Positions 1 through 8,287 of a DNA stretch of 42,183 nt are shown in pieces. The stretch's first letter is position 1, and each line of letters begins with the position of its first letter. This DNA is from Variovorax flavidus (GTDB lineage Bacteria; Pseudomonadota; Gammaproteobacteria; Burkholderiales; Burkholderiaceae_C): positions 1 to 42,183 of the forward strand of contig NZ_JASZYE010000018.1 in assembly GCF_030317145.1 (NCBI RefSeq), written 5' to 3'. Under the pieces are notes generated by a model. It worked only from the letters and a program-made list of their open reading frames with translations. It made no database searches and was not told the origin of the DNA. The position numbers and the translations under genes are program-made.

Positions 1-36
1 CTGCTGACGGTCCTCGCCTTCGATGAATCGCTTCAT
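1..36 (-). CDS. IS1182-family transposase, N-terminal 12 codons only
   Basis: The minus-strand ATG at 34-36 opens a frame reading MKRFIEGEDRQQ before the window ends. This start is typical of IS1182-family DDE transposases (usually about 450-500 residues), which continue with a VTLLPECLDD motif. That continuation is visible in the remnant copy at 25357. The nucleotides of the two copies are identical over these 36 bases. Nothing can be said about whether the rest of this copy is intact. Confidence 0.8.
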   Translation of the reverse strand, partial: MKRFIEGEDRQQ

Positions 37-163
37 GGGCCACCACCTCGTTCAGACGGGTTGGCTCAATATAGGCGACCATCAATGGAGTTTCCACACA
101 CCCTCGGCCCTCAACAGTCCTTCAAGTATCCCAGTCGAGTGTCCGTTTATGCGGAAAGCGGAC
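1..163 (-). mobile_element. Outer end of an IS1182-like insertion sequence (cut by window edge)
   Basis: The first 110 bases, read on the minus strand, match 25283-25392 almost base for base, differing only in a short block near position 86. The match runs through a non-coding leader into a transposase start. At 141-163 lies an inverted pair GTCCG...CGGAC separated by 13 bases, probably part of the terminal inverted repeat, so the element probably ends near 141-163. The exact outer boundary and any target duplication cannot be fixed from one end. Family assignment rests on the transposase N-terminus. Confidence 0.7.
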
Positions 164-261
164 CTTGATCATTACACATGGGGGCCCTTTCTGGCTCTCC
201 ACACGCGCCATTGTTCGTGAGCATGCGCTCAGTCGCGCTTCGCGCGCCGAGGAAGTTCCCC

Positions 262-283
262 GTCTGTGTGCTACCGCACAGAC
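262..283. promoter_or_regulatory. Crp-like palindrome upstream of acsA (site 1)
   Basis: A perfect inverted repeat, GTCTGTG, 8-nt spacer TGCTACCG, then CACAGAC. The core TGTG-N8-CACA has the same half-site spacing as classical CRP sites (TGTGA-N6-TCACA). It lies 94-115 nt before the acsA start codon. Four more imperfect copies occur at 7438, 8208, 9460 and 10072. Operator function is inferred from symmetry, position and recurrence; the cognate protein may be one of the two Crp/Fnr proteins encoded nearby. Confidence 0.6.
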
Positions 284-376
284 TCAAGCACGGGGTGCGC
301 GCAGGGTAGGACTGTTGGCGTGCGGACCTTCAGCGCTTGATTGATTGAACCAAGCCCTTCTGCGCAAGGAGATGCA

Positions 377-2341
377 ATGAGCGAAAAAGCGACTAGTTAT
401 CCGGTACCAGATGCCGTCATGAAGGGCGCGTACGTGTCCGGCATGCCCGCCTACCACAAGCTTGTGGGCGAGGCCGACGCCGACCACGGCGCCTACTGGG
501 CACGTTTGGCCCGCGAGTACGTGAGCTGGAAGACGCCTTTCACGAAGTCGCTCGACGAAAGCGGCGCGCCATTCTTCAAATGGTTCGAGGACGGCACGCT
601 GAATGTGTCCTACAACTGCCTGGACCGCCATGTCGAACGCGGTCGGGGCGACAAGGTGGCCATCCTCTTCGAGGCCGACGATGGCCGGGTCAGCCGTGTC
701 ACCTACAGCAACCTCCTGGCACGGACCTGCCGCCTGGCCAATACGTTGAAGGCCCGGGGCGTGAAGAAGGGCGACCGTGTCGTCATTTACATGTCGATGA
801 GCGTCGAGGGCGTGGTTGCCATGCAGGCTTGCGCGCGCATCGGCGCCACGCACTCGGTGGTGTTCGGCGGCTTCTCGGCGCAAAGCCTTCGCGATCGCAT
901 CGCGGGGGCAGGTGCAGTCATGGTGATCACGGCAGACGAGCAATTGCGGGGCGGCAAGCAGCTGCCGCTCAAGGCGATCGTCGAGGAAGCGATGGCGCTC
1001 GGCGGCTGCGAGTCGATCAAGGACGTGATCGTCTACCGGCGCACCGGCGGCCAGATCGCCTGGGACGCTTCGCGGGACCACTGGATGCACGAGGAGACGG
1101 AAAAGCAGGGCGACACCTGCGAGCCCGAATGGGTGGGTGCCGAGCACCCCCTGTTCCTGCTCTACACCTCGGGCTCTACCGGCAAGCCCAAGGGCGTACA
1201 GCACTCGACGGGTGGCTACCTGGTGCAGGCGGCAGTGAGCACGACCTGGACCTTCGACCTGAGGGACGAGGATGTGTTCTGGTGCACAGCCGACATCGGC
1301 TGGGTTACGGGCCACACCTACATCACCTATGGCCCACTGGCGATCGGCGCCACGCAGGTTGTGTTCGAAGGCGTTCCCACCTACCCGGATGCGGGCCGAT
1401 TCTGGAAGATGATCCAAGACCACAAGGTCAGCGTGTTCTACACCGCGCCTACCGCCATCCGCTCGCTGATCAAGGCGGCCGAGGCCAACGAGGCGGTGCA
1501 TCCCAGAAGCTACGACCTGACCAGCCTGCGCATCCTCGGCTCAGTCGGCGAGCCTATCAATCCGGCTGCCTGGGAGTGGTACCACCAGCACGTCGGCGGT
1601 GGCCGCTGCCCGATCGTCGATACCTTCTGGCAGACCGAAACCGGCGGCCACATGATCACGCCCTTGCCCGGCGCGACACCGCTGGTGCCCGGATCATGCA
1701 CGCTGCCTTTCCCGGGCATCGCGGCCGCGGTCGTCGACGAGACCGGCAACGACGTGCCCAACGGCCAAGGCGGACTCCTGGTGGTGAAGAAGCCATGGCC
1801 GGGCATGATCCGCAACATCTGGGGCGATCCCGAGCGCTTCAAGGTCAGCTACTTCCCGCCGGAACTCAAGGGCTACTACCTGGCGGGCGACGGATCGATT
1901 CGTGACGCCGAGACCGGCTACTTCACCATCACAGGCCGCATCGACGACGTGCTCAACGTGTCGGGCCACCGCATGGGGACCATGGAAATCGAATCGGCGC
2001 TCGTGTCCTGCACGGCGCTGGTGGCCGAGGCCGCTGTCGTGGGGCGGCCGGACGAAACGACGGGCGAGACGATCTGCGCCTTCGTCGTCCTGAAAGGCCC
2101 GCGGCCTACCGGCGACGAAGCCAGAAAGATCGCGACGGAGTTGCGCAACTGGGTGGCCAAGGAAATCGGCCCCATCGCCAAGCCGAGGGACATCCGTTTC
2201 GGCGACAACCTGCCGAAGACGCGCAGCGGAAAGATCATGCGACGGCTGCTGCGCTCGATAGCCAAGGACGAGGCGATCACGCAGGACATTTCGACGCTGG
2301 AGAACCCAGCCGTGCTCGAGCAGCTCATGGAAAGGAATTGA
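377..2341 (+). CDS. acsA: Acetyl-CoA synthetase (AMP-forming)
   Basis: This 654-residue enzyme activates acetate with ATP and CoA to acetyl-CoA and AMP in the cytoplasm. Length matches the family (about 650). The adenylate-forming P-loop YTSGSTGKPKG is at residues 263-273. The FWQTETGG motif carries Trp at about residue 418, the acetate-pocket wall that excludes longer acids in Acs. The C-terminal PKTRSGKIMRR holds the catalytic lysine (about K619), which in characterised Acs enzymes is switched off by acetylation. ATG 377 is chosen because AAGGAG lies at 366-371; an in-frame start at 341 has no such site. The gene heads an operon with a DUF485 protein and acetate permease, and palindrome site 1 lies upstream. 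A long open frame on the opposite strand is a codon-bias shadow. Confidence 0.97.
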   Translation: MSEKATSYPVPDAVMKGAYVSGMPAYHKLVGEADADHGAYWARLAREYVSWKTPFTKSLDESGAPFFKWFEDGTLNVSYNCLDRHVERGRGDKVAILFEADDGRVSRVTYSNLLARTCRLANTLKARGVKKGDRVVIYMSMSVEGVVAMQACARIGATHSVVFGGFSAQSLRDRIAGAGAVMVITADEQLRGGKQLPLKAIVEEAMALGGCESIKDVIVYRRTGGQIAWDASRDHWMHEETEKQGDTCEPEWVGAEHPLFLLYTSGSTGKPKGVQHSTGGYLVQAAVSTTWTFDLRDEDVFWCTADIGWVTGHTYITYGPLAIGATQVVFEGVPTYPDAGRFWKMIQDHKVSVFYTAPTAIRSLIKAAEANEAVHPRSYDLTSLRILGSVGEPINPAAWEWYHQHVGGGRCPIVDTFWQTETGGHMITPLPGATPLVPGSCTLPFPGIAAAVVDETGNDVPNGQGGLLVVKKPWPGMIRNIWGDPERFKVSYFPPELKGYYLAGDGSIRDAETGYFTITGRIDDVLNVSGHRMGTMEIESALVSCTALVAEAAVVGRPDETTGETICAFVVLKGPRPTGDEARKIATELRNWVAKEIGPIAKPRDIRFGDNLPKTRSGKIMRRLLRSIAKDEAITQDISTLENPAVLEQLMERN

Positions 2342-2343
2342 AC

Positions 2344-2652
2344 GTGGACGACGATCTGACTTCGAGAATCCTGCGCGACCCGAACTACCAGGCGCTGAAA
2401 TCGAAGCGCTCGCGCTTCGGCTGGTGGCTGGCCGCGGCGATGATGGTCGTGTACTACGGCTTCATCCTGCTGGTGGCCTTCGACAAGCCCTTCCTGGCCA
2501 CCCGCCTCGGCAGCGGCGTCACGACGATCGGCATGCCGATCGGGCTTGCGGTCATCGTATTCACCATCGTCATTACTGGCATCTACGTCCATCGCGCCAA
2601 TGGCGAATACGACAGGCTGACCGACGAGATTGCAAAGGCGGTCCTGAAATGA
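2344..2652 (+). CDS. DUF485 small membrane protein (YjcH-like)
   Basis: 102 residues with two predicted membrane helices (about 27-46 and 61-82) and a charged C-terminal tail, the usual form of DUF485 proteins. These are encoded directly before the acetate permease in most proteobacterial acs-actP operons and are thought to assist it; the mechanism is unknown. A TTG at 2338 overlaps the acsA stop, but GTG 2344 is preferred because GGAA at 2334-2337 then has normal spacing. Its stop overlaps the actP ATG by four bases (ATGA), so the two are probably translationally coupled. Confidence 0.9.
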   Translation: MDDDLTSRILRDPNYQALKSKRSRFGWWLAAAMMVVYYGFILLVAFDKPFLATRLGSGVTTIGMPIGLAVIVFTIVITGIYVHRANGEYDRLTDEIAKAVLK

Positions 2653-4370
2653 GCCGTTCCCCCTTTGCAAAGGCGCTGGGCCTGATGGTCCTGCTGGCGG
2701 CGGCCGGCGGCGTGCAGGCTGCCGGCGCCGATCTCGGCCAGATGGAAAAGCAGGCCACAAATTGGACGGCCATCGGCATGTTTGCCGCCTTTGTCGTCGG
2801 CACGCTCTTCATCACCAAGTGGGCCGCGGCCAAGACCAAGAGCGCGGCCGACTTCTACACCGCCGGGGGCGGCATCACCGGTTTCCAGAACGGCATGGCG
2901 ATCGCGGGGGACTACATGTCGGCTGCCTCCTTCCTCGGGATCTCCGCGGCGGTGATGGTCGGCGGCTTCGACGGCCTGATCTATTCGATCGGCTTCCTCG
3001 TCGGCTGGCCCGTGGTGACCTTCCTGCTGGCCGAGCGGCTGCGCAACCTGGGCAAGTTCACCTTTGCCGACGTCGCGGCCTTTCGCTTCGAGCAGACGCC
3101 GGTGCGCGTGTTCGCGGCGTCGGGCACCCTGGTGGTCGTGGCCTTCTACCTGATCGCGCAGATGGTGGGCGCGGGGCAGCTCATCAAGTTGCTGTTCGGG
3201 CTGGAGTATTGGATCGCGGTGGTGATCGTCGGCGCGCTGATGATGGTGTATGTGCTGTTCGGCGGCATGACAGCGACCACCTGGGTACAGATCATCAAGG
3301 CCTGCCTGCTGCTGGCGGGGGCCACCTTCATGGCCTTCATGGTGCTGTGGAACTTCGGTTTCAGCCCAGAGTCGATGTTCGCCAAGGCAGTCGAAGTGAA
3401 GACCGCCATCGCGACCGCCGCAGGCAAGCCGCCCGAGGCCGCGGCGGCGGAAGGCTTCTCGATCATGGGTCCGGGTGGCTTCATCAAGGATCCGATCTCG
3501 GCGATCAGCTTCGGCATGGCGCTGATGTTCGGCACGGCCGGTCTGCCGCACATCCTGATGCGTTTTTTCACGGTGCCCAATGCCAAGGAGGCGCGCAAGT
3601 CGGTGCTGTGGGCGACCACCTGGATCGGCTATTTCTACGTCCTGACCTTCATCATCGGCTTCGGCGCCATCACCTTCGTGCTGACCGATCCGCAGTTCCT
3701 CGACGCCAAGGGCGGGCTGATCGGCGGCGGCAACATGGCGGCGGTCCATCTGGCGAAGGCCGTAGGCGGGAACGTGTTCCTCGGCTTCATCTCGGCAGTG
3801 GCCTTCGCGACGATCCTGGCGGTGGTGGCGGGCCTCACCTTGTCCGGTGCGTCGGCGGTGTCGCACGACCTCTACGCCACGGTGGTCAAGAAGGGCAAGG
3901 CCGACAGCGTGGCCGAGCTGAAGGTGTCGCGCATCACGACCGTCGCGCTGGGCGTCGTCGCAGTGGTGCTCGGGATCGTGTTCGAGAAGCAGAACATTGC
4001 GTTCATGGTGAGCTTGGCGTTCGCGATCGCCGCTTCCGCCAACTTCCCAGTCCTGCTGATGTCGGTGCTGTGGAAAGACTGCACTACGCGCGGCGCGGTT
4101 ATAGGGGGCTTTCTCGGGCTCCTCTCCTCGGTGGTGCTGACGGTGGTGTCGCCGGCGGTCTGGGAGGCCACGCTGGGCAACCCCAAGGGTTCGGCGCTGT
4201 TCCCCTACCAGTCGCCGGCGCTGTTCTCCATGACCATCGGCTTCTTGGGAATCTGGCTGTTCTCGGTTCTGGACAAGAGCCCGCGTGCGGCCAAAGACCG
4301 GGCGGGGTTCCTGGCGCAGCAGGTGCGTTCGGAGACGGGCATCGGCGCGGAGGGCGCGTCTGGACACTGA
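2649..4370 (+). CDS. actP: Cation/acetate symporter, SSS family
   Basis: 573 residues. A cleavable signal peptide (about 1-24, ending VQA) is followed by many hydrophobic segments, consistent with the roughly 13 helices of the sodium:solute symporter family. ActP imports acetate and related short carboxylates across the inner membrane with a cation. The signal peptide, SSS-type loops such as GGMTATTWVQ, and the position after a DUF485 gene and acsA make the assignment strong. ATG 2649 lies inside the stop of the upstream gene. The DUF294 regulator follows after 21 nt. No damage is seen in the frame. Confidence 0.96.
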   Translation: MSRSPFAKALGLMVLLAAAGGVQAAGADLGQMEKQATNWTAIGMFAAFVVGTLFITKWAAAKTKSAADFYTAGGGITGFQNGMAIAGDYMSAASFLGISAAVMVGGFDGLIYSIGFLVGWPVVTFLLAERLRNLGKFTFADVAAFRFEQTPVRVFAASGTLVVVAFYLIAQMVGAGQLIKLLFGLEYWIAVVIVGALMMVYVLFGGMTATTWVQIIKACLLLAGATFMAFMVLWNFGFSPESMFAKAVEVKTAIATAAGKPPEAAAAEGFSIMGPGGFIKDPISAISFGMALMFGTAGLPHILMRFFTVPNAKEARKSVLWATTWIGYFYVLTFIIGFGAITFVLTDPQFLDAKGGLIGGGNMAAVHLAKAVGGNVFLGFISAVAFATILAVVAGLTLSGASAVSHDLYATVVKKGKADSVAELKVSRITTVALGVVAVVLGIVFEKQNIAFMVSLAFAIAASANFPVLLMSVLWKDCTTRGAVIGGFLGLLSSVVLTVVSPAVWEATLGNPKGSALFPYQSPALFSMTIGFLGIWLFSVLDKSPRAAKDRAGFLAQQVRSETGIGAEGASGH

Positions 4371-4391
4371 GATTCATCGCATCCCGCGCCC

Positions 4392-6212
4392 ATGCCCAAT
4401 GCCTTCGACTTTTCGGCCTCGCCCTTCGACTGCCTGGACGAGGCCGAGCAGAAGATAGTCCGGGATAGCGTCGACATCGCCTACTTTCGCGAGGGGGAGG
4501 CGATCCTGGAGCCGGGGGTCGAGCCTTCGCATCTGTTCATCATCATCAAGGGCCACGTCTCGCAGTTCGACGCGGGGGAGGCAGTGGCAGGCTATGGCCC
4601 CAACGATTGCTTCGACGGCCGCTCGCTCATGGCGGGCCTCGCCAGCAGCCGCTTCGTCGCTGCAGAGGAGGTGGTGACGTACCTCCTGGCGAAGGCCGCC
4701 GTCAATGCCCTGATCGCCCGCAACGCAACCTTCGGCGCGCTGCTGTTCTCCGACCTGTCGAACAAACTGGGTGCGTTGGCGCAACGCCACGAGCAGCGCG
4801 AGATGCATGCGCTGACGATGTCGCGCGTCGAGGAGGCCTTCCTGCGGCCTGCGCACGTGGTCGAAGGCGCCGCCGACATCGTGACCGTCGCCCGCCTGAT
4901 GCAAGCCGAGCATTCCAGCAGCGTGCTGGTCCGCGACGGCGATCGGCTCGGCATCTTCACCAACACCGCACTGCAGCGCGCAGTCGTCGACGGCCAGCCG
5001 CTGGACCGGCGCCCCGTGCGCGAGCTCGCGACCTTTTCGTTGGTGAGCATCGCGCCGGACGCACCGCTGTTCGATGCGCTGGCGCTGATGATCCGTCATC
5101 AGGTGCACCGGCTGGTGGTGGCCGACGGGTCGCGCATCGTCGGCTTGCTAGAGCAACTCGACCTGTTGAGCTTCCTGTCGAATCATTCGTACCTCATTAC
5201 GGTGCGGATCGTGCGGGCACAGAGCCTCGACGAACTCCGGTCCGAAGCCGGAAAGATCACGGGTTTCATCGCGCTGCTCTACCGCAGCGGGACGCGCGTC
5301 GGCCAGATCGGCAAGCTGGTACAGGCATTGAACGCCAAGCTGTTCGAGCGCACCTGGCAACTGATCGCGCCGCCCGAGTTGCTGGCCGACAGTTGCCTGT
5401 TCGTGATGGGCAGCGAAGGACGCGGCGAGCAACTGCTCAAGACCGACCAGGACAACGGACTGGTGCTGCGGGACGACACGACGGTTGCTGACGCCGTCGT
5501 GGAATCGGCATGCCTGCGCTTTTCAGCGGCGCTGCGTAACTTCGGCTATCCCGAATGCCCGGGCGGGATCATGGTCAGCAATCCGGCCTGGCGGCACCGC
5601 GTGAGCGATTTCTGCATCCGGGTCCGTCGGTGGCTGCTCCGGCCTGATCCAGAGGGGCTGATCGCCCTGGCGACCTTCATCGACGCCCATGCCGTTGCAG
5701 GCGACGCTTCGCTGCTCGGCGCTGTGCGCGCCGAGATCGGTCCCTTCGTGGCTGCCAACGATGCGCTGCTCAGCCGCTTCGCTGCGCCCATCGACCTGTT
5801 CCCCGACGCGCCCGGTGGGTGGTGGAGCCGCCTGCTGCTGTTCGGCGAGCACGAGCCGCAATCGCTCGATCTGAAACGGGCCGGGATCTTTCCCATCGTG
5901 CACGGCGTGCGCAGCTTGGCACTGCGCGACCACGTGCAGGCCACGGGCACCATCGCGCGGCTCGACGCATTGGTGGCCAACGGTCGAATCCCGGTTGAGT
6001 TGGCCGGCGACCTCGGCGACAGTCTCCACTTCCTGATGGGCCTCAAGCTGAAAGCCGGTCTGGCCGAATCGGATGCCGGGCATGGGTTCAGCGGCAGCGT
6101 GCAGGTCGAACGGTTGAGCAGTCTCGAGCGCGATCTTTTGAAGGATGCGCTCGCGGTGGTCAAGCGCTTCAAGGAACTCGTGCGACACCAGTTCCAACTG
6201 GAGCGCGCGTGA
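4392..6212 (+). CDS. cNMP-binding / CBS / DUF294 nucleotidyltransferase-like regulator
   Basis: 606 residues. Domain order: cyclic-nucleotide-binding-like fold (about 15-125), two CBS repeats (about 145-270), and a DUF294 putative nucleotidyltransferase with GSEGRGEQ at 340-347 followed by KTDQDN (D352, D354), resembling the GlnD-type nucleotidyltransferase motif. A C-terminal helical DUF294_C region fills the rest. The protein should be soluble. CBS pairs usually bind adenylates, so it could sense ATP/AMP and cyclic nucleotide while modifying a protein or making a nucleotide signal; substrate and partner are unknown. It lies 21 nt after actP and overlaps the exonuclease by four bases, so its job is probably tied to acetate use. 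No Shine-Dalgarno is evident at ATG 4392. Confidence 0.92.
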   Translation: MPNAFDFSASPFDCLDEAEQKIVRDSVDIAYFREGEAILEPGVEPSHLFIIIKGHVSQFDAGEAVAGYGPNDCFDGRSLMAGLASSRFVAAEEVVTYLLAKAAVNALIARNATFGALLFSDLSNKLGALAQRHEQREMHALTMSRVEEAFLRPAHVVEGAADIVTVARLMQAEHSSSVLVRDGDRLGIFTNTALQRAVVDGQPLDRRPVRELATFSLVSIAPDAPLFDALALMIRHQVHRLVVADGSRIVGLLEQLDLLSFLSNHSYLITVRIVRAQSLDELRSEAGKITGFIALLYRSGTRVGQIGKLVQALNAKLFERTWQLIAPPELLADSCLFVMGSEGRGEQLLKTDQDNGLVLRDDTTVADAVVESACLRFSAALRNFGYPECPGGIMVSNPAWRHRVSDFCIRVRRWLLRPDPEGLIALATFIDAHAVAGDASLLGAVRAEIGPFVAANDALLSRFAAPIDLFPDAPGGWWSRLLLFGEHEPQSLDLKRAGIFPIVHGVRSLALRDHVQATGTIARLDALVANGRIPVELAGDLGDSLHFLMGLKLKAGLAESDAGHGFSGSVQVERLSSLERDLLKDALAVVKRFKELVRHQFQLERA

Positions 6213-6838
6213 AGCCGCGGTGGGTGGGTGCGTTGCGGCGCAGATGGTTGCTCTATCACCTGGCCGACCCTCACTTCGCGTTCATGTACGACGCGCCGCC
6301 CGACGGCGAGTGGGTGACGGTCGACTGCGAGACCACCGGCTTGGACGTGCGCCACGACCGCATCATCTCGATCGCCGCGGTGCGAATCGTGGGCAACAGG
6401 CTGCTGACCAGCGAGCGGCTCGAACTGCTGGTGCGGCCCGAGCGGTCAATGACGGCCGAGAACGTGCGGGTGCATCAGCTGCGCGAGCAGGACGTCGCCC
6501 TCGGCATCGACGCAGCGCAGGCCATGCGCCGGCTGATGGAATTCATCGGCAGCCGCCCGCTGGTGGGCTACTACCTGGAGTTCGACGTCGCGATGCTCAA
6601 CCGCGAGATCTGGCCCTTGCTCGGCCTGCGGCTCCCGCAGCCGAAGATCGAGGTGTCGGCCATGTACTACGACTACAGGAATCGGCAGCTCCCTGCGCAC
6701 TTGCGCGGCGGCACGATCGATCTGCGTTTCGCTACCATGATGAATGACCTGGGGCTGCCTCTTCGCGCGGCGCACGACGCGCTCGACGATGCCGTCTTGG
6801 CCGGCCTGGCCTTCGTGAAGCTGAGAAGCTTGCTATAG
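6209..6838 (+). CDS. DEDDh 3'-5' exonuclease (DNA polymerase III epsilon-like)
   Basis: 209 residues with all DEDDh motifs: Exo I VDCETTGLD (D39, E41), Exo II VGYYLEFDVAMLN, and Exo III AAHDALDD (H189, D194). Such proteins remove nucleotides from 3' ends of DNA or RNA, and some degrade short oligonucleotides. The GTG start at 6209 overlaps the TGA of the DUF294 gene (GTGA), so the two are translationally coupled. A DUF294/exonuclease pair next to actP recurs in proteobacteria. A replication role is unlikely given this context; turnover of a nucleotide product made or sensed by the DUF294 partner is one possibility, which is my inference. Confidence 0.92.
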   Translation: MKPRWVGALRRRWLLYHLADPHFAFMYDAPPDGEWVTVDCETTGLDVRHDRIISIAAVRIVGNRLLTSERLELLVRPERSMTAENVRVHQLREQDVALGIDAAQAMRRLMEFIGSRPLVGYYLEFDVAMLNREIWPLLGLRLPQPKIEVSAMYYDYRNRQLPAHLRGGTIDLRFATMMNDLGLPLRAAHDALDDAVLAGLAFVKLRSLL

Positions 6839-6862
6839 GCGGAACGATGGCGGCCCGCAGGC

Positions 6863-7135
6863 CTATTCAATGCCTTTGCCCACGGCCTCGTGCAGGTCGT
6901 AGTCGCGCAACATCACCGGCTCGACCGAGCCGCCCGCGACGCGCCGGCGCACGGCCGCATCGAGCTCCTGCGCGTGCAATTGGTAGGTCTCCAGCGGCTG
7001 GTCGTCAATAGCGGTCGACCGATAGCAGTAGTGCAGCGTTTCCTTGCCGATGCTCGCACCGACGAGCGTGCCATCGATGGTCACCCAGAAATGGACGGAG
7101 CCCGAGGCCTCATGAAAGAAGGGAGGGTTCGACAT
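6863..7135 (-). CDS. DUF1488-like small protein
   Basis: 90 residues starting at ATG 7133-7135 (MSNPPFF...). The layout V-x-F-W-V-x-I-D-G-T-L-V-G-A-S-I near the N-terminus, then helices rich in charged residues and a C-terminal MLRDYDL, resembles DUF1488, a family of about 85-residue proteins of unknown function common in Burkholderiales. The same frame stays open far upstream, but that extension is compositionally unlike protein and overlaps the next gene. It overlaps the upstream small gene by 26 nt, suggesting co-transcription. It is convergent with the exonuclease. Confidence 0.65.
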   Translation of the reverse strand: MSNPPFFHEASGSVHFWVTIDGTLVGASIGKETLHYCYRSTAIDDQPLETYQLHAQELDAAVRRRVAGGSVEPVMLRDYDLHEAVGKGIE

Positions 7136-7376
7136 GGGAGGTCCTGGGATTGCTTTCGCGGTCATCGATCCAGAGCGAGGCCTTCGTTTCAATGGCATGG
7201 ATGGCATCGGCGCCGTTGGCGAATTGCCTGCACGAGATGATGTGGCATCGGCATGCCTCTCCCAAGTACAGCATCGCCCCGGCCGCCACGGTGCCGTCGA
7301 AGGATGCGTGGGTGAGATGGCTGCGAATTTCCCAGCCATGATAGGAGAGTCGTGTGGAGTCGCAGTCGTATTCCAT
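7110..7376 (-). CDS. Small conserved-looking hypothetical protein
   Basis: 88 residues from the ATG at 7374-7376 (MEYDCDSTRLSYHGWEIRSH...). I do not recognise a named family. The N-terminal pattern of a short polar stretch, then YHGWEI, resembles HHGHQVEIKAW in the small protein at 9622-9825, so the two may belong to one loose group of small proteins. The frame extends upstream to 7469, but that would run over palindrome site 2 and the crp-like stop, so the internal ATG is preferred. It overlaps the DUF1488 gene by 26 nt. Confidence 0.5.
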   Translation of the reverse strand: MEYDCDSTRLSYHGWEIRSHLTHASFDGTVAAGAMLYLGEACRCHIISCRQFANGADAIHAIETKASLWIDDRESNPRTSHVEPSLLS

Positions 7377-7437
7377 GGCGTTTTGCTCGAACAGGGGCTG
7401 AGCCCAATGTTCCGTTGTACATCGCGCACCGCCGCTT

Positions 7438-7459
7438 GTCGGTTCGGCAGCGCACAGAC
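7438..7459. promoter_or_regulatory. Crp-like palindrome, imperfect (site 2)
   Basis: Left arm GTCGGTT, spacer CGGCAGCG, right arm CACAGAC. Five of seven left-arm bases agree with site 1, and the right arm is identical. It sits immediately after the stop of the crp-like gene (7466) and 62-83 nt upstream of the minus-strand small gene starting at 7376, a position suited to controlling the 7376-6863 pair. Function is inferred. Confidence 0.45.
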
Positions 7460-7465
7460 CGTGGG

Positions 7466-8185
7466 TCAAAGCAATCCCGCATAGCTTTTCTCGTCCGCGG
7501 CATAGCAGGCGCAGGCCGTCGCTTCGAGCCCTGGACGATCGAGCACCTTGAGGGTGCCGCGGTTGTACTCGATCAACCCGCTGCGCTGCAGCCCACCGGC
7601 GGCCAGCGTGATGCCTACGCGGCGCACGCCCAGCATGTAGGCGAGAAACTCATGCGTGACGTGAAAGCTGTCGGCATGCGCGCGGTCCTGGCTCATCAGG
7701 AGCCAACGCGCGAGGCGTGGTCCGATCTGGTGAAAGCGCAGGCAGGCCGCCGAGGCGGCCAACTGTGACATCGAAACCTGGATGTACCGGGCCAGCACCC
7801 GCTGCAGTGGCGCGTTGCGTGCCAGTTCGCGCTGGAAGTCGGCAGCGGTGATGCGCCACGCCGCGCCAGCGCCTTGCACCAGCGCGCGCAGCGGCGCAAT
7901 CTCAACGCCGAGCGCGAGGTTGGAGCCCAGCATCCCCTCACGACCCACCATGCCGACTTCCAGCCCAGGATGTTCGTCGACGCGTGCAACCAGTGAAATG
8001 AACCCGTCGACGGGAAAGTAGGCGTGCCGGGTCGCAACCCCTGGCTCGTGGATCACTTCGGCCAGTACCAGTTGGATCGGTTCGCAGCTGTCCAGCAGAC
8101 GCCGTCGGTCGTCGTGTGGGAGCAGTTCGATGAGGTGGTTCTCGATGGCGGCCAAGCATGCTCCGTGAGAGGCGGGAGGATGCAC
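7466..8185 (-). CDS. Crp/Fnr-family transcriptional regulator (paralog 1)
   Basis: 239 residues. An N-terminal cyclic-nucleotide-binding-type beta-roll (about 20-130, with ISLVARVDE and VGREGMLGSNLALG) is followed by a dimerisation helix and a C-terminal winged helix. The recognition region is HEFLAYMLGVRRVGIT, then GGLQRSGLIEYNRGTLKVLDRPGLE. No cysteine arrangement of the FNR iron-sulphur type is evident, so the effector is unknown. Palindrome site 3 lies 23-44 nt upstream of the start, as expected for autoregulation, and site 2 lies just past the stop. No Shine-Dalgarno supports ATG 8185, so the true start could differ slightly. It is clearly paralogous to the gene at 8624-9340. Confidence 0.92.
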   Translation of the reverse strand: MHPPASHGACLAAIENHLIELLPHDDRRRLLDSCEPIQLVLAEVIHEPGVATRHAYFPVDGFISLVARVDEHPGLEVGMVGREGMLGSNLALGVEIAPLRALVQGAGAAWRITAADFQRELARNAPLQRVLARYIQVSMSQLAASAACLRFHQIGPRLARWLLMSQDRAHADSFHVTHEFLAYMLGVRRVGITLAAGGLQRSGLIEYNRGTLKVLDRPGLEATACACYAADEKSYAGLL

Positions 8186-8207
8186 TTTGCGCGCAATTGC
8201 TCAGTGC

Positions 8208-8229
8208 GACTGTCTGCCACCGCACAGAC
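8208..8229. promoter_or_regulatory. Crp-like palindrome between crp paralog 1 and phasin (site 3)
   Basis: Left arm GACTGTC, spacer TGCCACCG, right arm CACAGAC. It differs from site 1 at two left-arm positions; the spacer differs at one base. It occupies the 102-bp divergent gap between the crp-like gene (starts 8185, minus) and the phasin gene (starts 8288, plus), so one site could control both promoters. Inferred operator. Confidence 0.5.
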
Positions 8230-8287
8230 GGCGGTCCGGGCGCGCCCTACAAGTGAGCTTTGATCCTCACCCGCCGGAAAGGTCCCC

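Noticed and set aside
284..1501. Long minus-strand open frame (405 codons) across acsA
   Set aside because: It is antisense to an unambiguous Acs gene and its His/Arg/Ala-rich composition is the usual shadow of GC-rich coding DNA.
2583..4367. 594-codon minus-strand frame across actP
   Set aside because: Antisense to a clear symporter; composition is charged and repetitive with no domain signal.
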